The notes: generated from the letters alone by a model not told the origin. 30,819 bases of DNA from an uncultured Treponema sp. (GCA_937885175.1 CAKZZO010000006.1:1-30819); one strand, 5' to 3'. Counted from the first letter of the stretch, positions 7,589-16,713 are shown. Program-made: numbers and translations.

Positions 7589-9079
7589 TCACCGTTTATC
7601 TGACATTCCTTCCAGCACAGCCCTCAGGGCTCCCAGTTTTTCGTTGGTTTCTTCCCATTCACGGTCGGGGTTGGAGTCGTAGACGATGCCGCCACCAGCC
7701 TGGAGCGTCCAGGTATTTCCCTGCTTGAGGGCAGTGCGGATGGCGATGCAAAAATCCAGGTCGCCGTTACTCTGCAGATAGCCTACGGCCCCTGCGTAAA
7801 AGCGGCGTTTTGTCTTTTCAAGGCGGCTTAGAATTTCAATGGCACTGATTTTTGGCGCACCGCTTACGGTTCCGGCGGGAAATGCTGAGCGCAAGACCTG
7901 AATCTGCTTGATTCCTTCCTGCACTTTTCCCTGTACGTCGCTTACAATGTGCATGACATGGCTGTAAAACTCCACGTCCATGTAGCGTACGACTTCCACG
8001 CTTCCACTTTTGCAGACACGTCCTAAATCATTCCGTGCCAAATCTACCAGCATCAGGTGCTCGGCTTTTTCCTTGCCGTCATTCAAAAGTTCAGCCCGCA
8101 GTTCTTCGTCTTCGGCAGCATTTTTTCCGCGGCGGCGAGTACCTGCAATGGGACGAATGGAGGCAATGCCGTCTCGGACGCGAACAAGGCTTTCTGGTGA
8201 GGAGCCAATCAGCTGGCGGTCGCCAAAATCAATGTAGACAAGGTAGGGGGAAGGATTTATGGAGCGTAGCCTGCGGTAGATTTCCAGCGCGGAATTTGCA
8301 CATTCCACCTGCAGGCGACGGCTGGGCACGGCCTGAATTATGTTTCCGGCGATAATTTCTTTTTTAAGGGCGGCAACTTTTTCCTTGTATTCCTGCTCGC
8401 TTTGCGCAAGGTCGGTGATTGTGCGCACGGAAGCCGCTTCTTCCGGTGGGGCAAGGTAGGTAAAGTCCATGTCATCAAGGCGTTTTTTCAGCGTTACTAC
8501 TGCCTGGGCAAGGTCAATCTGGTGTTCGTTGTAGTTGAGGGCAAAAACATGGAGTTTTTCAGTAAAGTGGTCAAAGACGATATAGAGGTGACCGGCAATA
8601 AATTCGCTTTCGGGAATATGGAGTTCATCAGTCTGGGGGGCAAGGGTAATGGTGTCGCAGCGGGCGCAGAATTCATAACTCAAATAGCCGATACCGCTTG
8701 CAGGAACAGGAATTGCATTGGGAATAAGGTCTCCTTTTTCATTCTTTACGGTGGTCAGGTCATTTTGCTGGGCAACGTAGAGCAAGGCATCCAAAATGTC
8801 TGTCTCATGGGGCTTACGGCTTCCGCGGGCAAGCACTTCGCCTTTGTCAGACTCCTGTATAAAAGGAAGGCGGCGGCCGTCAATTAAAAAGGCTATGCCT
8901 TCATCGTCCTGTAAAATGTGGAAGGCTTCTTCCGCCATTAAAATGGAATAACGCTGCTTTCCCTGAGAAAAAGATGCGCTTTCCAAAATAACCTTGGCTC
9001 CAATTTTTCGCGCCAAGGAAAAAGGCGTATACCGCTCACATGGAAGGGTAAAATACAATGAATCTGTTCGTGCTGACAT
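7589..9079 (-). CDS. trpE: Anthranilate synthase component I
   Basis: TrpE converts chorismate and ammonia to anthranilate, the first committed step of the pathway. The 496-residue protein has the tryptophan feedback motif ILES at residues 31-34, NPSPY at 275-279, IRPIAGTRRRG at 308-318, VDLARNDLGRV at 345-355, GAPK at 407-410 and AGGGIVYDS at 461-469. The conserved feedback motif suggests the enzyme is tryptophan-inhibited. The ATG is preceded by GGAGAG. It is the first gene of the cluster, transcribed from a promoter covered by three operator copies. TrpE is preferred over para-aminobenzoate synthase because of the LES motif and the trpGD neighbour. Confidence 0.96.
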   Translation of the reverse strand: MSARTDSLYFTLPCERYTPFSLARKIGAKVILESASFSQGKQRYSILMAEEAFHILQDDEGIAFLIDGRRLPFIQESDKGEVLARGSRKPHETDILDALLYVAQQNDLTTVKNEKGDLIPNAIPVPASGIGYLSYEFCARCDTITLAPQTDELHIPESEFIAGHLYIVFDHFTEKLHVFALNYNEHQIDLAQAVVTLKKRLDDMDFTYLAPPEEAASVRTITDLAQSEQEYKEKVAALKKEIIAGNIIQAVPSRRLQVECANSALEIYRRLRSINPSPYLVYIDFGDRQLIGSSPESLVRVRDGIASIRPIAGTRRRGKNAAEDEELRAELLNDGKEKAEHLMLVDLARNDLGRVCKSGSVEVVRYMDVEFYSHVMHIVSDVQGKVQEGIKQIQVLRSAFPAGTVSGAPKISAIEILSRLEKTKRRFYAGAVGYLQSNGDLDFCIAIRTALKQGNTWTLQAGGGIVYDSNPDREWEETNEKLGALRAVLEGMSDKR

Positions 9080-9094
9080 ATCCTGCTCTCCTAT

Positions 9095-9156
9095 TGTTCC
9101 TGTTTATAGTAACGATGTTATTGTATATAGAAACATTGTTACTGTCAATAGAAACA
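9095..9156. promoter_or_regulatory. Putative trp operator array, three tandem copies at trpE
   Basis: Three 20-bp elements start at 9095, 9116 and 9137, exactly 21 bp apart: TGTTCCT-GTTTAT-AGTAACG, TGTTATT-GTATAT-AGAAACA and TGTTACT-GTCAAT-AGAAACA. They cover the transcription start, the -10 box and the -35 box respectively. The 21-bp period (two helical turns) would put bound dimers on one face of the DNA. Confidence 0.8.
9113..9148 (-). promoter_or_regulatory. trpE promoter
   Basis: On the minus strand TTGACA (9148-9143) and TACAAT (9125-9120) are separated by 17 bases. The start is expected near 9113, leaving a leader of about 34 bases with a GGAGAG site. The leader is too short for a classical trp attenuator. 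Confidence 0.8.
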
Positions 9157-9219
9157 TAACAAAATCTTGTTATTTTGTTTTTTGTCTTAACGGCGAGACG
9201 AGGCGAGATGGATACAGAT

Positions 9220-11892
9220 TTATTTTCGCATGAACATCAGACCAAAGCTTCCAGGACCGCAGTTGGTGGAAATGGTGGGCGAGGCTTTCTGCACGTAGAC
9301 TTTTTCAAAGGGAACTATTTTCAGCACTTTTTGCCTGATGCCTTCAATCTGTTCCAGGGGAAAACCTGCAATCGTAATGATGACGACCCTGCGGTCAATG
9401 GAGGCCCGGTCTTTGAGAATTGTTTGTATGTAGCGGTCAACCACGACCCTATGGTTTCCCATTTTAATGTCGCTTACCCGCATATGGCCTTTTTTGAGGC
9501 AGATGACCGGGTGCAGCATGAGTGCCTTACAGATTGTATCAATGGGACGGGATATGCGGCCTGAACGGGCCAGGTATTCGGTAGTGCCCATGATAAAACT
9601 GGTGGAAATCTTCTCTTTGATTTTATCCAGTTCCTGCACAATGGCCTCAGGTCCCATGTTTGTGGATGACAGGCGTTTAGCCTCCATGACAAAAAGTCCC
9701 ATGCCTGTGGTAAGGTGAGTGGAATTGACCACCGTTACATTGTTAAAGGATTTTGCCGCCTCCAGTGCATGAGCATAGCCCTGACTTGAAATAGAAGTCA
9801 TGGTAATATGGATGACGTACTGGGCATGCAGCAGCTGTTCTGCAAAAAAATCTTCGTAGTCCTTGACTTCTGGCGGTTCAGAGTAGGCTTTTTTTCTTTT
9901 GGACTGCATATAGGCAAGTATGCCGTCTGTTTCCGTTTCCGCTCCATCCAAAAAGACACCTTCTTCTGTGTGGACGTGATAGGGCAGAATGGGAATATGA
10001 TGCTGTTCCTGATATTCCGCCGGCAAATCGCATACACTGTCTGCAGAAATCAGAATGGGTACTTTTTTGTTCTGCAACTGGGAGAATTGTGAGTCATTTT
10101 TTTCCGCATCGGAGCCTTCCGAAATGGTGACCAAATCTTTGGGCAGGACTTTAAGCAGGGCGGCTTCCAAAAGCAGGCCGTTGATAGGTTTTGCCAGATA
10201 GCCGTCAAATCCTTCCTTGCGGTAGAGTATTTGATTTTCGCTTCCTGCGTTTGCCGTGAGGGCAATAATCGGAGTGTTTTTGTTGAGACCGCCTGTTTGT
10301 GCACGTATGGCATGGAGGCACTCAATACCGTCCATTTCGGGCATCAAGTGATCCATGAGAATGGCATCGTAGCGGGTGATGAGGGTTTTTTCCAGGGCTT
10401 CCTTTCCGCTTAGGGCGGTATCGGTACGGATTTGTGTATCACGGAGGAGTTTTTCCGCTACCATGAGGTTTGTTTCGTTATCGTCCACAATAAGGACGAT
10501 AGCATCGGGCGCCTCAAAAATCTGCCGGTACTGTTCGTGCTTGTTCATAATGTGACGGGCTTCAAGGTTCAGTTCGCCAATGGTGTTGTTGTTCATAATA
10601 TCCTGTTCCAGCGTAATCACGAAGGTGGAGCCCTTTGTATAGATGGAATTGACTGAAATTTCACCGCCCATCAGCGTAACGAGTTGCTTAACGATGGATA
10701 GTCCCAGCCCTGTGCCTTCAATGTATCGGTTTTTGGTCTGGTCAACACGCTTAAAGGCATCAAAGAGGTAGGGAATGTTTTCTTTTTTGATGCCGATGCC
10801 TGTATCTGCAATGGAATAGGTAACTTGTACGCGGTTCATGCTGACTTTTTTGCATTGAATGGAGAAAGTGACGGAGCCTTCTTTTGTGTATTTTATGGCA
10901 TTGTTCAGAACATTGATGAGCACTTGCTTGATGCGGACTTCATCGCCATAAAGCATGCTGGGTAAATCCGGTGCCACTTCGATGTGAAAGGCAAGGTTTT
11001 TCTCTTTTGCCTTAATCCAAATCATGTTGACGATTTCACTCAGCATGATTCCCGTCTCATAGGAAACTGATACCACATCCATGTTGCCGCTTTCAATTTT
11101 TGACATGTCAAGTACATCGTTAATGAGGGTGAGCAGCATACGGCTTGCCGCCTGAATGTTTCGGGCATCCTCGGCAATTTCGTCTGAAATGTTTTCTTCC
11201 CGCAGAATCATTTCATTCAGTCCGATAATGGTATTGATAGGCGTGCGGATTTCGTGGCTGATGCTGGAAAAAAAACGGTTCTGTGCCTGATTGAGTTCTT
11301 CAATTTCGATTTTCTGCTCTGCGGCTGTTTCGTTTTCCAGCTGATACATGCGGGTCAAAAGGGTAATCAGGAGGGAGCAGGTAATGGTTATCAGCGCAAT
11401 GGAAATCAGAGACGTTTCGTATACATAGGATGTACTGGGTGAGTGAACGATTTCCGGGTGATGGTAGGCCATGTAGTAGGAAGCAAAGATGACGATTTCC
11501 TCAATGATGACAAGCAGGAGCCGGGCCTTTCCCCGTACCGTAAAACTGATGTAGACAACGGCAAAGAGCAGCCAGAGGGGAGTGGAGCCTGACATGCCGC
11601 CGCTGGTAAGGAAGGCAGTTGGTGTCAAAACGGTAATGAGCAGCAGGGAAATCAGAATAGCACCCACCTGGATTTTTTTTGTTTTGAGCGTGATGGCGAT
11701 TATGGCAAAAATCAGCAGGTTTACGCCAAAGAAGAGAAGGGAGCGGCTTATATTGGCACCCAGACAGAAGGCCGTAATACAGGTGGCAAGCAGGGCCATA
11801 AGTCCCGTTCCAGAGGCAATGGCAAAAATTTTTGTCTGTAAGTCATCGTTTGATTCATTAAAAATCGCATGAATAGTTTTTTTTACGTTCAT
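9220..11892 (-). CDS. Hybrid histidine kinase with C-terminal DegV/FakB-type lipid-binding domain
   Basis: This 890-residue membrane sensor has several hydrophobic helices at about 24-180, then a coiled linker and a HisKA domain with phospho-acceptor His213 (SSISHEIRTP). The ATPase domain follows (N331 box, DTGIGI 363-368, GTGLGLS 393-399), then a receiver at about 463-585 with Asp514 and Lys568. Residues 611-890 are a DegV domain: SADSVCDLP at 616-624, MTSISSQGYAHAL at 698-710, VVNSTHLTTGMG at 721-732 and TEYLARSGRISR at 771-782. DegV/FakB proteins bind a fatty acid; here the domain replaces an Hpt or second receiver. The ATG overlaps the preceding kinase stop by 4 bases (ATGA), so both are translated together. 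The ligand is inferred. Confidence 0.9.
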   Translation of the reverse strand: MNVKKTIHAIFNESNDDLQTKIFAIASGTGLMALLATCITAFCLGANISRSLLFFGVNLLIFAIIAITLKTKKIQVGAILISLLLITVLTPTAFLTSGGMSGSTPLWLLFAVVYISFTVRGKARLLLVIIEEIVIFASYYMAYHHPEIVHSPSTSYVYETSLISIALITITCSLLITLLTRMYQLENETAAEQKIEIEELNQAQNRFFSSISHEIRTPINTIIGLNEMILREENISDEIAEDARNIQAASRMLLTLINDVLDMSKIESGNMDVVSVSYETGIMLSEIVNMIWIKAKEKNLAFHIEVAPDLPSMLYGDEVRIKQVLINVLNNAIKYTKEGSVTFSIQCKKVSMNRVQVTYSIADTGIGIKKENIPYLFDAFKRVDQTKNRYIEGTGLGLSIVKQLVTLMGGEISVNSIYTKGSTFVITLEQDIMNNNTIGELNLEARHIMNKHEQYRQIFEAPDAIVLIVDDNETNLMVAEKLLRDTQIRTDTALSGKEALEKTLITRYDAILMDHLMPEMDGIECLHAIRAQTGGLNKNTPIIALTANAGSENQILYRKEGFDGYLAKPINGLLLEAALLKVLPKDLVTISEGSDAEKNDSQFSQLQNKKVPILISADSVCDLPAEYQEQHHIPILPYHVHTEEGVFLDGAETETDGILAYMQSKRKKAYSEPPEVKDYEDFFAEQLLHAQYVIHITMTSISSQGYAHALEAAKSFNNVTVVNSTHLTTGMGLFVMEAKRLSSTNMGPEAIVQELDKIKEKISTSFIMGTTEYLARSGRISRPIDTICKALMLHPVICLKKGHMRVSDIKMGNHRVVVDRYIQTILKDRASIDRRVVIITIAGFPLEQIEGIRQKVLKIVPFEKVYVQKASPTISTNCGPGSFGLMFMRK

Positions 11893-14711
11893 TGTGCGCC
11901 TCCCTGTGCTTTTTGCGCCTCATCCATCAGTGCAGAAACAGTATTGAGGGCGGGGGTAAAGTCAAAGTCTTCTATATTTGTGATGACATCTTTTAGCAGC
12001 GTTTTTCCGCTTTTTCCCTTCCAGGTCATGGCGGAAAGTTCCTTTGCAAGGGCTTCGGATTTGTCGCTTTCAAAAGCCTCCAGCGCGCTTTTTAATGCCG
12101 CAAGTTTTTCCAGCCACAGGTCACCAGCAGTGTTGTCTGCCGTTTCCTCTGTGTTGGAAAGCTCTTCTTCTTCCGCTTCATCTTCATCACCAAAGAGTTT
12201 GCGTATTTTTTCGCTAAGCAGCCCGTAATTTTCCAGCAGGGGAGCGGTGTACTCTTTTATGAATGTGCTGTCTGATTTTTTTGCGGCAGCTTCCAGATTT
12301 TCCGCGCGTTTGGAAAGATCGTCCATGCCTACAGTCTTTGCCGCGCTTTTGAGGGCATGTACTTTGATTCTGTAGTTTTCCCAGTCTTCGGCCTTGTAGA
12401 ATTCCTCTATTTCCTTACTTTTCTTTTTGCCGTCAGTGGCAAAACGCTGGATTAAGTCCAGATAGAATTTTCTGTCTTCGCGGCAGTATTGCAGTCCGCT
12501 GGTCAGATTGATACCCAAGTTTCCCAAAGCGGTCAAAATATCTGGAGAAGCGGCATTTTCTGCACTGTGTGGAGCAGTTGCTTCCGCTTGCGGCCTGGCG
12601 GTCTCGGAAAGGGCATAGCGTTCTTTTTTGACAGAGTCTTTTGCCACATATTGAATTGCAGAGGCGGGCAGGACTTTTCGCATGACGCGCTCAAAAACCG
12701 TTGGCTCAATGGGCTTTGCAACAAATTCATCAAAGCCTTCCTGCAAAAACATCTCCCTTGCGCCAGAGACGGCATTTGCGGTAAGGGCAATAATCACCAT
12801 GCTTTCGTCGCTGTAGCGCACCAGGTTTTTAAGGCGGTGCATGGTTTCAATACCGTCCATTTCCGGCATCATGTGGTCAAGGAAGATGATGTCGTAACTG
12901 TTTTCCTCGCACAGAGATATGGCTTCCTTGCCGCTTAGTGCCGTAGTCACGTCCATCTGGTAGTCCCTTAGAATGCCGCTGGCTACAAGCAGATTCATCT
13001 CGTCATCGTCCACAACCAGTGCCCGCATTTTTGGACAAATCATGCGCTTTTCGGCAAAGAATACGTCGCGCATATAGACCTTGCTTCCATTTGCCAGAAT
13101 ATTGGTAAGGGGAAAGCCGTTAAATGGCTTGTGGGTGATGATGATGCGGCTGTCGGAGCGGGGCTTAAAATTTTCCTTTGCAATAACGATGACGCAGATG
13201 CTTTCGCTCAGTTTTTCAAAAAAGTCAGGATCTTCTTCGTATTCTTCCCTGCCAACGTAGATGTGGGTGAGTGAATAGGCGTTTTGAATTTTCCGCAATT
13301 CGCCCAGTGTGGTGGCTTTGTGCAGGGTAATGCCTAAGCCCTGCTGCAAATGGTCGATGGCAGTGTCATAGAATTCTCGGACAGCTGGTGTCTTGTATTT
13401 TTTTGGCTGGGTGTAGGCCGCAATACAGGGCTGGTCAGTATGCTCTAAAAGCATACAGGGGGTCGAATCGGTCACTTCCTGGGGAATACTGATGTGAACG
13501 CTCGTTCCCTTTCCTTCGGCACCGCTTATGTACATAAATCCGCCCAGTTCCTGAACCATGCCGTATACAATGGAAAGTCCCAGTCCCATTCCACCTGCAC
13601 GGCGGCTTCTTCCTGCGTCTGCCTGATAGAATTTTTCGTAAAGGGTATCAATATTCGCGTCTGCAATGCCAATGCCCGTGTCCTGTACGCTGATACAAAG
13701 ATTTACGCCGTATTTTTTTTGCAGGGCATAGATATGGATGTAGATGCCGCCTTCCTTGGTGAATTTAAAGGCGTTGTCGGTAAGGTGACGGATAATCTTC
13801 TTGATTTTTCCCTCGTCCCCTATCATCATGGAAGGGATAAGGGGGTCTACGTCAATAATCAGTTCCAGTTCAGACTGATTGACTACAAAGCGCAGTTCGG
13901 TAATCAAATCATTGATAGTGGAAGAAATCATGTAGGGGTCGGCACTTACTTTGAGCCGCCCCGTGTCCAATTCCGTGTAGTCAAGAATGTCGCTGATTTG
14001 CGTAAAGAGTCGGTGTCCTGCCTGCTGAATGGCGAGCAAATCCTTCCGTTTTTCCGCATTGTCCTCGTTTCTCAGCATCACGTCGCTCATGCCAGTAACG
14101 GCATTGATAGGCGTTCTGAATTCATGGGAAACATTGGTCAGAAAGTCTTCTGCGCGGCGGGTGGTGTTTTTGAGTTCTGCAATGACTCCCTTGTAGTTCA
14201 TCTGTTCCTGCCTGCGCCGCTTAATCAGGTAGCGGGAAAGCATAAAGGCAATGAGTCCTGTCAGAATGTCCAGCCCGATGCGGGATAGTTCCAGAAGTGT
14301 CGCAGCATCTCCCAGAGATTTTACGATGATGATATGGTAGACCAGTGCCAGCAGATACATGAATAGGGTCATGTAGAGGGCGGGCAACTCGTCCATAATC
14401 GTAAAGAGAATCAATATGAGGGTGAGCAAGAGGGGCATGTCAAAAAAACTGGATGCATGGGTACTGTAAAAAAAGAATTCAATGAGAATCAGTATAACGT
14501 AATAGTAGGTTCTCAGCCTTTCGGTCAGTCCCTGAGAGATGTGCAGTACCCATACGGACACAAGGGCAATTATCAGCAGAGGAATCATCCACAGCTCCCA
14601 GCCCAGCATTGCAGTAACCGTCGCTAAGGCCAGCGTCAGAATGCTGTATGCGGTAACTATAACCAGCTGGGATTCCAGCCAAATTTCTTTTTCATGGGAT
14701 GTATCTTCCAT
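11889..14711 (-). CDS. Hybrid histidine kinase with receiver and Hpt domains
   Basis: This 940-residue phosphorelay sensor begins with about five hydrophobic segments (15-165) and no obvious extracellular sensor domain. HisKA has His196 in TNVSHEFRTP; the ATPase has N313, DTGIGI 344-349 and GMGLGLS 374-380. A degenerate receiver-like stretch (about 418-545) keeps a KPF end but no phospho-acceptor aspartate. A true receiver follows (562-682) with Asp612 in IIFLDHMMPEMDG. The C-terminus is an Hpt domain with His785 in HALKSAAKTVG. AGAGGAG lies 9 bases before the ATG. It sits between an HD-GYP regulator (48-base gap) and the DegV kinase (4-base overlap), suggesting one relay feeding the regulator. 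Confidence 0.92.
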   Translation of the reverse strand: MEDTSHEKEIWLESQLVIVTAYSILTLALATVTAMLGWELWMIPLLIIALVSVWVLHISQGLTERLRTYYYVILILIEFFFYSTHASSFFDMPLLLTLILILFTIMDELPALYMTLFMYLLALVYHIIIVKSLGDAATLLELSRIGLDILTGLIAFMLSRYLIKRRRQEQMNYKGVIAELKNTTRRAEDFLTNVSHEFRTPINAVTGMSDVMLRNEDNAEKRKDLLAIQQAGHRLFTQISDILDYTELDTGRLKVSADPYMISSTINDLITELRFVVNQSELELIIDVDPLIPSMMIGDEGKIKKIIRHLTDNAFKFTKEGGIYIHIYALQKKYGVNLCISVQDTGIGIADANIDTLYEKFYQADAGRSRRAGGMGLGLSIVYGMVQELGGFMYISGAEGKGTSVHISIPQEVTDSTPCMLLEHTDQPCIAAYTQPKKYKTPAVREFYDTAIDHLQQGLGITLHKATTLGELRKIQNAYSLTHIYVGREEYEEDPDFFEKLSESICVIVIAKENFKPRSDSRIIITHKPFNGFPLTNILANGSKVYMRDVFFAEKRMICPKMRALVVDDDEMNLLVASGILRDYQMDVTTALSGKEAISLCEENSYDIIFLDHMMPEMDGIETMHRLKNLVRYSDESMVIIALTANAVSGAREMFLQEGFDEFVAKPIEPTVFERVMRKVLPASAIQYVAKDSVKKERYALSETARPQAEATAPHSAENAASPDILTALGNLGINLTSGLQYCREDRKFYLDLIQRFATDGKKKSKEIEEFYKAEDWENYRIKVHALKSAAKTVGMDDLSKRAENLEAAAKKSDSTFIKEYTAPLLENYGLLSEKIRKLFGDEDEAEEEELSNTEETADNTAGDLWLEKLAALKSALEAFESDKSEALAKELSAMTWKGKSGKTLLKDVITNIEDFDFTPALNTVSALMDEAQKAQGGAQ

Positions 14712-14759
14712 GTCTTATGTCTCCTCTATTGCCTTTTCGTCAGCCGAGCAGCTGCTATC

Positions 14760-15782
14760 CTACTCATGCATGGTAAAGTCAGTGTCTTCGTCAATCATGG
14801 AAAGCATGATGTCCGCAAAGAGCGGGTCAAACTGCTTGCCCTTGTCTTTTTCTATTCTGTCTCTGGCTTCGTTTGGACGAAGCATGTCTCGATAACTGCG
14901 GTTTGAGGTGATGGCATCGTAGCAGTCAGCAACGGCAATAATGCGCGCTTGCTCCGGTATTGCATTGCCCGCAATGCCTTTGGGATAGCCTTTGCCGTCA
15001 TAGCGTTCATGGTGATAGAGGGCCCCAACGGAAATCTCCGGGAATTCCGAAATGTTTTCCAATATTTTTGCGCCGATAACAGGGTGCTCCTTTACTTTTG
15101 CGTATTCATCAGCGCTGAGCTTGCCGGGTTTGTTCAGTATTGTGTCGGGAATGCCGATTTTTCCGATGTCGTGAAGCAAGGCCATGATTTCTATATCCCG
15201 CAATTTACTTTCCGTGTAGCCGGCGCGGCGGGCAATTTTTTTTGCGTACTCGGCAACTCGGGCAGAGTGTCCGTTAGTGTAGGGGTCTTTTGCATCTATT
15301 GCGCCAGAAAGCGTTTTGACCACCTGCATAATCATGCGTTCCACACGATCGCGCTCCCTGCTTATTTCGGCAGCCTTTTTTTCTACTTCTGCGGTCAGGT
15401 CTTTTTGCAGGCGGGTAAGTTCAATAGTGTGGCGGGCGCGCAAAATCAGTACATCGGGAATAAAGGGTTTTTTGATAAAATCCATGGCTCCTGCACGAAG
15501 AGCCTTTGTTTCCGTTTCCTGATCATCATCGGCCGTAAGAAGAATGATGGGAATCTCGCGGGTTTCTTCATTTGCCTTGATGCGGGATATGGTTTCAAAG
15601 CCGTCAATGCCAGTCATATGCACATCCAGCAAAATCAAGTCTGGAGTATTATGCGAGAGGAACTCCAGAGCCTGTTCGCCAGATTTTGCTGAACTGACCC
15701 GCATTTTTTCCAACGCAAGAATCTGATTTGCCATTCGCAGATTCTGAGCATCGTCATCAACGACTAAAACCCATTCATCCAT
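14760..15782 (-). CDS. HD-GYP response regulator, probable cyclic-di-GMP phosphodiesterase
   Basis: The 340-residue cytoplasmic protein has an N-terminal receiver (residues 1 to about 120) with acidic cluster Asp9-Asp11, phospho-acceptor Asp53 and Lys105, a coiled linker (about 122-150) and an HD-GYP domain. Metal and catalytic residues are present: His172, HD at 204-205, HHE at 257-259 and DGKGYP at 262-267, so it should be active. HD-GYP domains hydrolyse cyclic-di-GMP. It is the first gene of the three-gene signalling operon, so the two kinases are its likely phosphodonors. There is no Shine-Dalgarno; the ATG is 6 bases after an extended -10 box, indicating a leaderless message. Confidence 0.94.
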   Translation of the reverse strand: MDEWVLVVDDDAQNLRMANQILALEKMRVSSAKSGEQALEFLSHNTPDLILLDVHMTGIDGFETISRIKANEETREIPIILLTADDDQETETKALRAGAMDFIKKPFIPDVLILRARHTIELTRLQKDLTAEVEKKAAEISRERDRVERMIMQVVKTLSGAIDAKDPYTNGHSARVAEYAKKIARRAGYTESKLRDIEIMALLHDIGKIGIPDTILNKPGKLSADEYAKVKEHPVIGAKILENISEFPEISVGALYHHERYDGKGYPKGIAGNAIPEQARIIAVADCYDAITSNRSYRDMLRPNEARDRIEKDKGKQFDPLFADIMLSMIDEDTDFTMHE

Positions 15783-15796
15783 ACTAGCAGTATACC
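15782..15796 (-). promoter_or_regulatory. Extended -10 promoter of the HD-GYP operon
   Basis: On the minus strand TGG-TATACT (15797 to 15789) is followed by six bases and then the ATG at 15782, the expected transcription start. No good -35 is seen at 17 bases, in keeping with an extended -10 promoter. It separates this operon from the sugar transporter genes. Confidence 0.6.
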
Positions 15797-15834
15797 ATGG
15801 CTTTTAAAAAGTACCTAGCAAAAAAGTGAGAAAC

Positions 15835-16695
15835 CTATTCTTTTCCCGCTGAATAGACTGAAGAGCCGCCGACAAAGTATTTTGAGAGACTGAAAAAGAG
15901 GATAAAAATCGGAATGCTTGCGATGACAGCAACAGCCATCATAACGCCTTCATCTGAATATTTTTCTGCCGCAAAGCGTACGATATAGGCAGGAATGGTT
16001 TTCATGTTTTCACTCTGGGCAACTAACAGCGGCCAGAGCAGGTTATCCCATTGCTGGCGGAAAGTCAGGACGGCAAGGGTGGCAATTGCAGGCGCGCAGT
16101 TGGGAAAAACAATGCGCCTGAAAATACTGAATTCACTTGCGCCGTCAATGCGGGCAGCATCCAGCACTTCTTCAGGAAAAGTGATGATGTACTGGCGCAT
16201 CTGAAAAATGGCAAAAGCGTTCACCAAAAAGGGTATGATAAGTCCCGCATAGGTGTTTTGCATGTGCAGGTTCATCACGACCATGTAGAGGGGAACCATA
16301 ATCGTCTCAAAAGGAATCATCATCGTGGCCATAATCGCCATAAATGCAATGTTCCGCCCCTTAAAACGATATTTTGCAAGACCAAAGCCTGTAAGGGAGC
16401 CAAGTAAAATCGTAGTGGCGGTAACGGTGATGGCAACAATCAGGCTGTTTAAAATATTCCGCAGGTAGATGTAAGAATTGTCGTTTCCCGCAATGGCACG
16501 GAAAAAGTTCTGGGCGTGTACAGGGTTAGGAATCCAGGGATAGGGCATCTTCATAACGTCTATTGCCCGCATAAAACTTGCCGTCACCATAAAAAGCAGG
16601 GGAATGACAACCAGCAGGCAGCTTACAATAAGTACTGCCCAGATGAGGATGTTTGCTATCAGAGATTTTACGTTTTCTTTTTCTCGTGAAGTCAT
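15835..16695 (-). CDS. Carbohydrate ABC transporter permease, MalG type
   Basis: This inner-membrane permease forms half of the channel of a CUT1-type sugar importer. It has about six hydrophobic segments and the EAA loop EEVLDAARIDGASEFSIFRRI that docks the ATPase. The start at 16695 (MTSREKEN) is preferred since AGGGAG lies about 9 bases upstream; the ATG at 16704 would overlap that site. It is the last gene of the lipoprotein-permease-permease operon, 18 bases after the partner permease. No ATPase gene is nearby; CUT1 importers often share an MsmK/UgpC-type ATPase encoded elsewhere. The sugar cannot be told from sequence. Confidence 0.93.
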   Translation of the reverse strand: MTSREKENVKSLIANILIWAVLIVSCLLVVIPLLFMVTASFMRAIDVMKMPYPWIPNPVHAQNFFRAIAGNDNSYIYLRNILNSLIVAITVTATTILLGSLTGFGLAKYRFKGRNIAFMAIMATMMIPFETIMVPLYMVVMNLHMQNTYAGLIIPFLVNAFAIFQMRQYIITFPEEVLDAARIDGASEFSIFRRIVFPNCAPAIATLAVLTFRQQWDNLLWPLLVAQSENMKTIPAYIVRFAAEKYSDEGVMMAVAVIASIPIFILFFSLSKYFVGGSSVYSAGKE

Positions 16696-16713
16696 AGTCA
16701 GCATCTCCCTTTT

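Noticed and set aside
9080..9113. Trp leader peptide or attenuator before trpE
   Set aside because: The predicted leader is only about 34 bases, with no run of Trp codons and no alternative hairpins; no T-box sequence is present either.
9095..9156. E. coli type TrpR operator
   Set aside because: The sites have TGTT/AACA arms and no CTAG core, so they do not match the known TrpR consensus.
13494..14288. Long plus-strand open frame antisense to the Hpt kinase
   Set aside because: It lies wholly opposite a well-supported kinase gene, has no recognisable domain and is explained by the codon bias of the real gene. The same holds for the plus-strand frames at 14949-15692 and 5337-5933.
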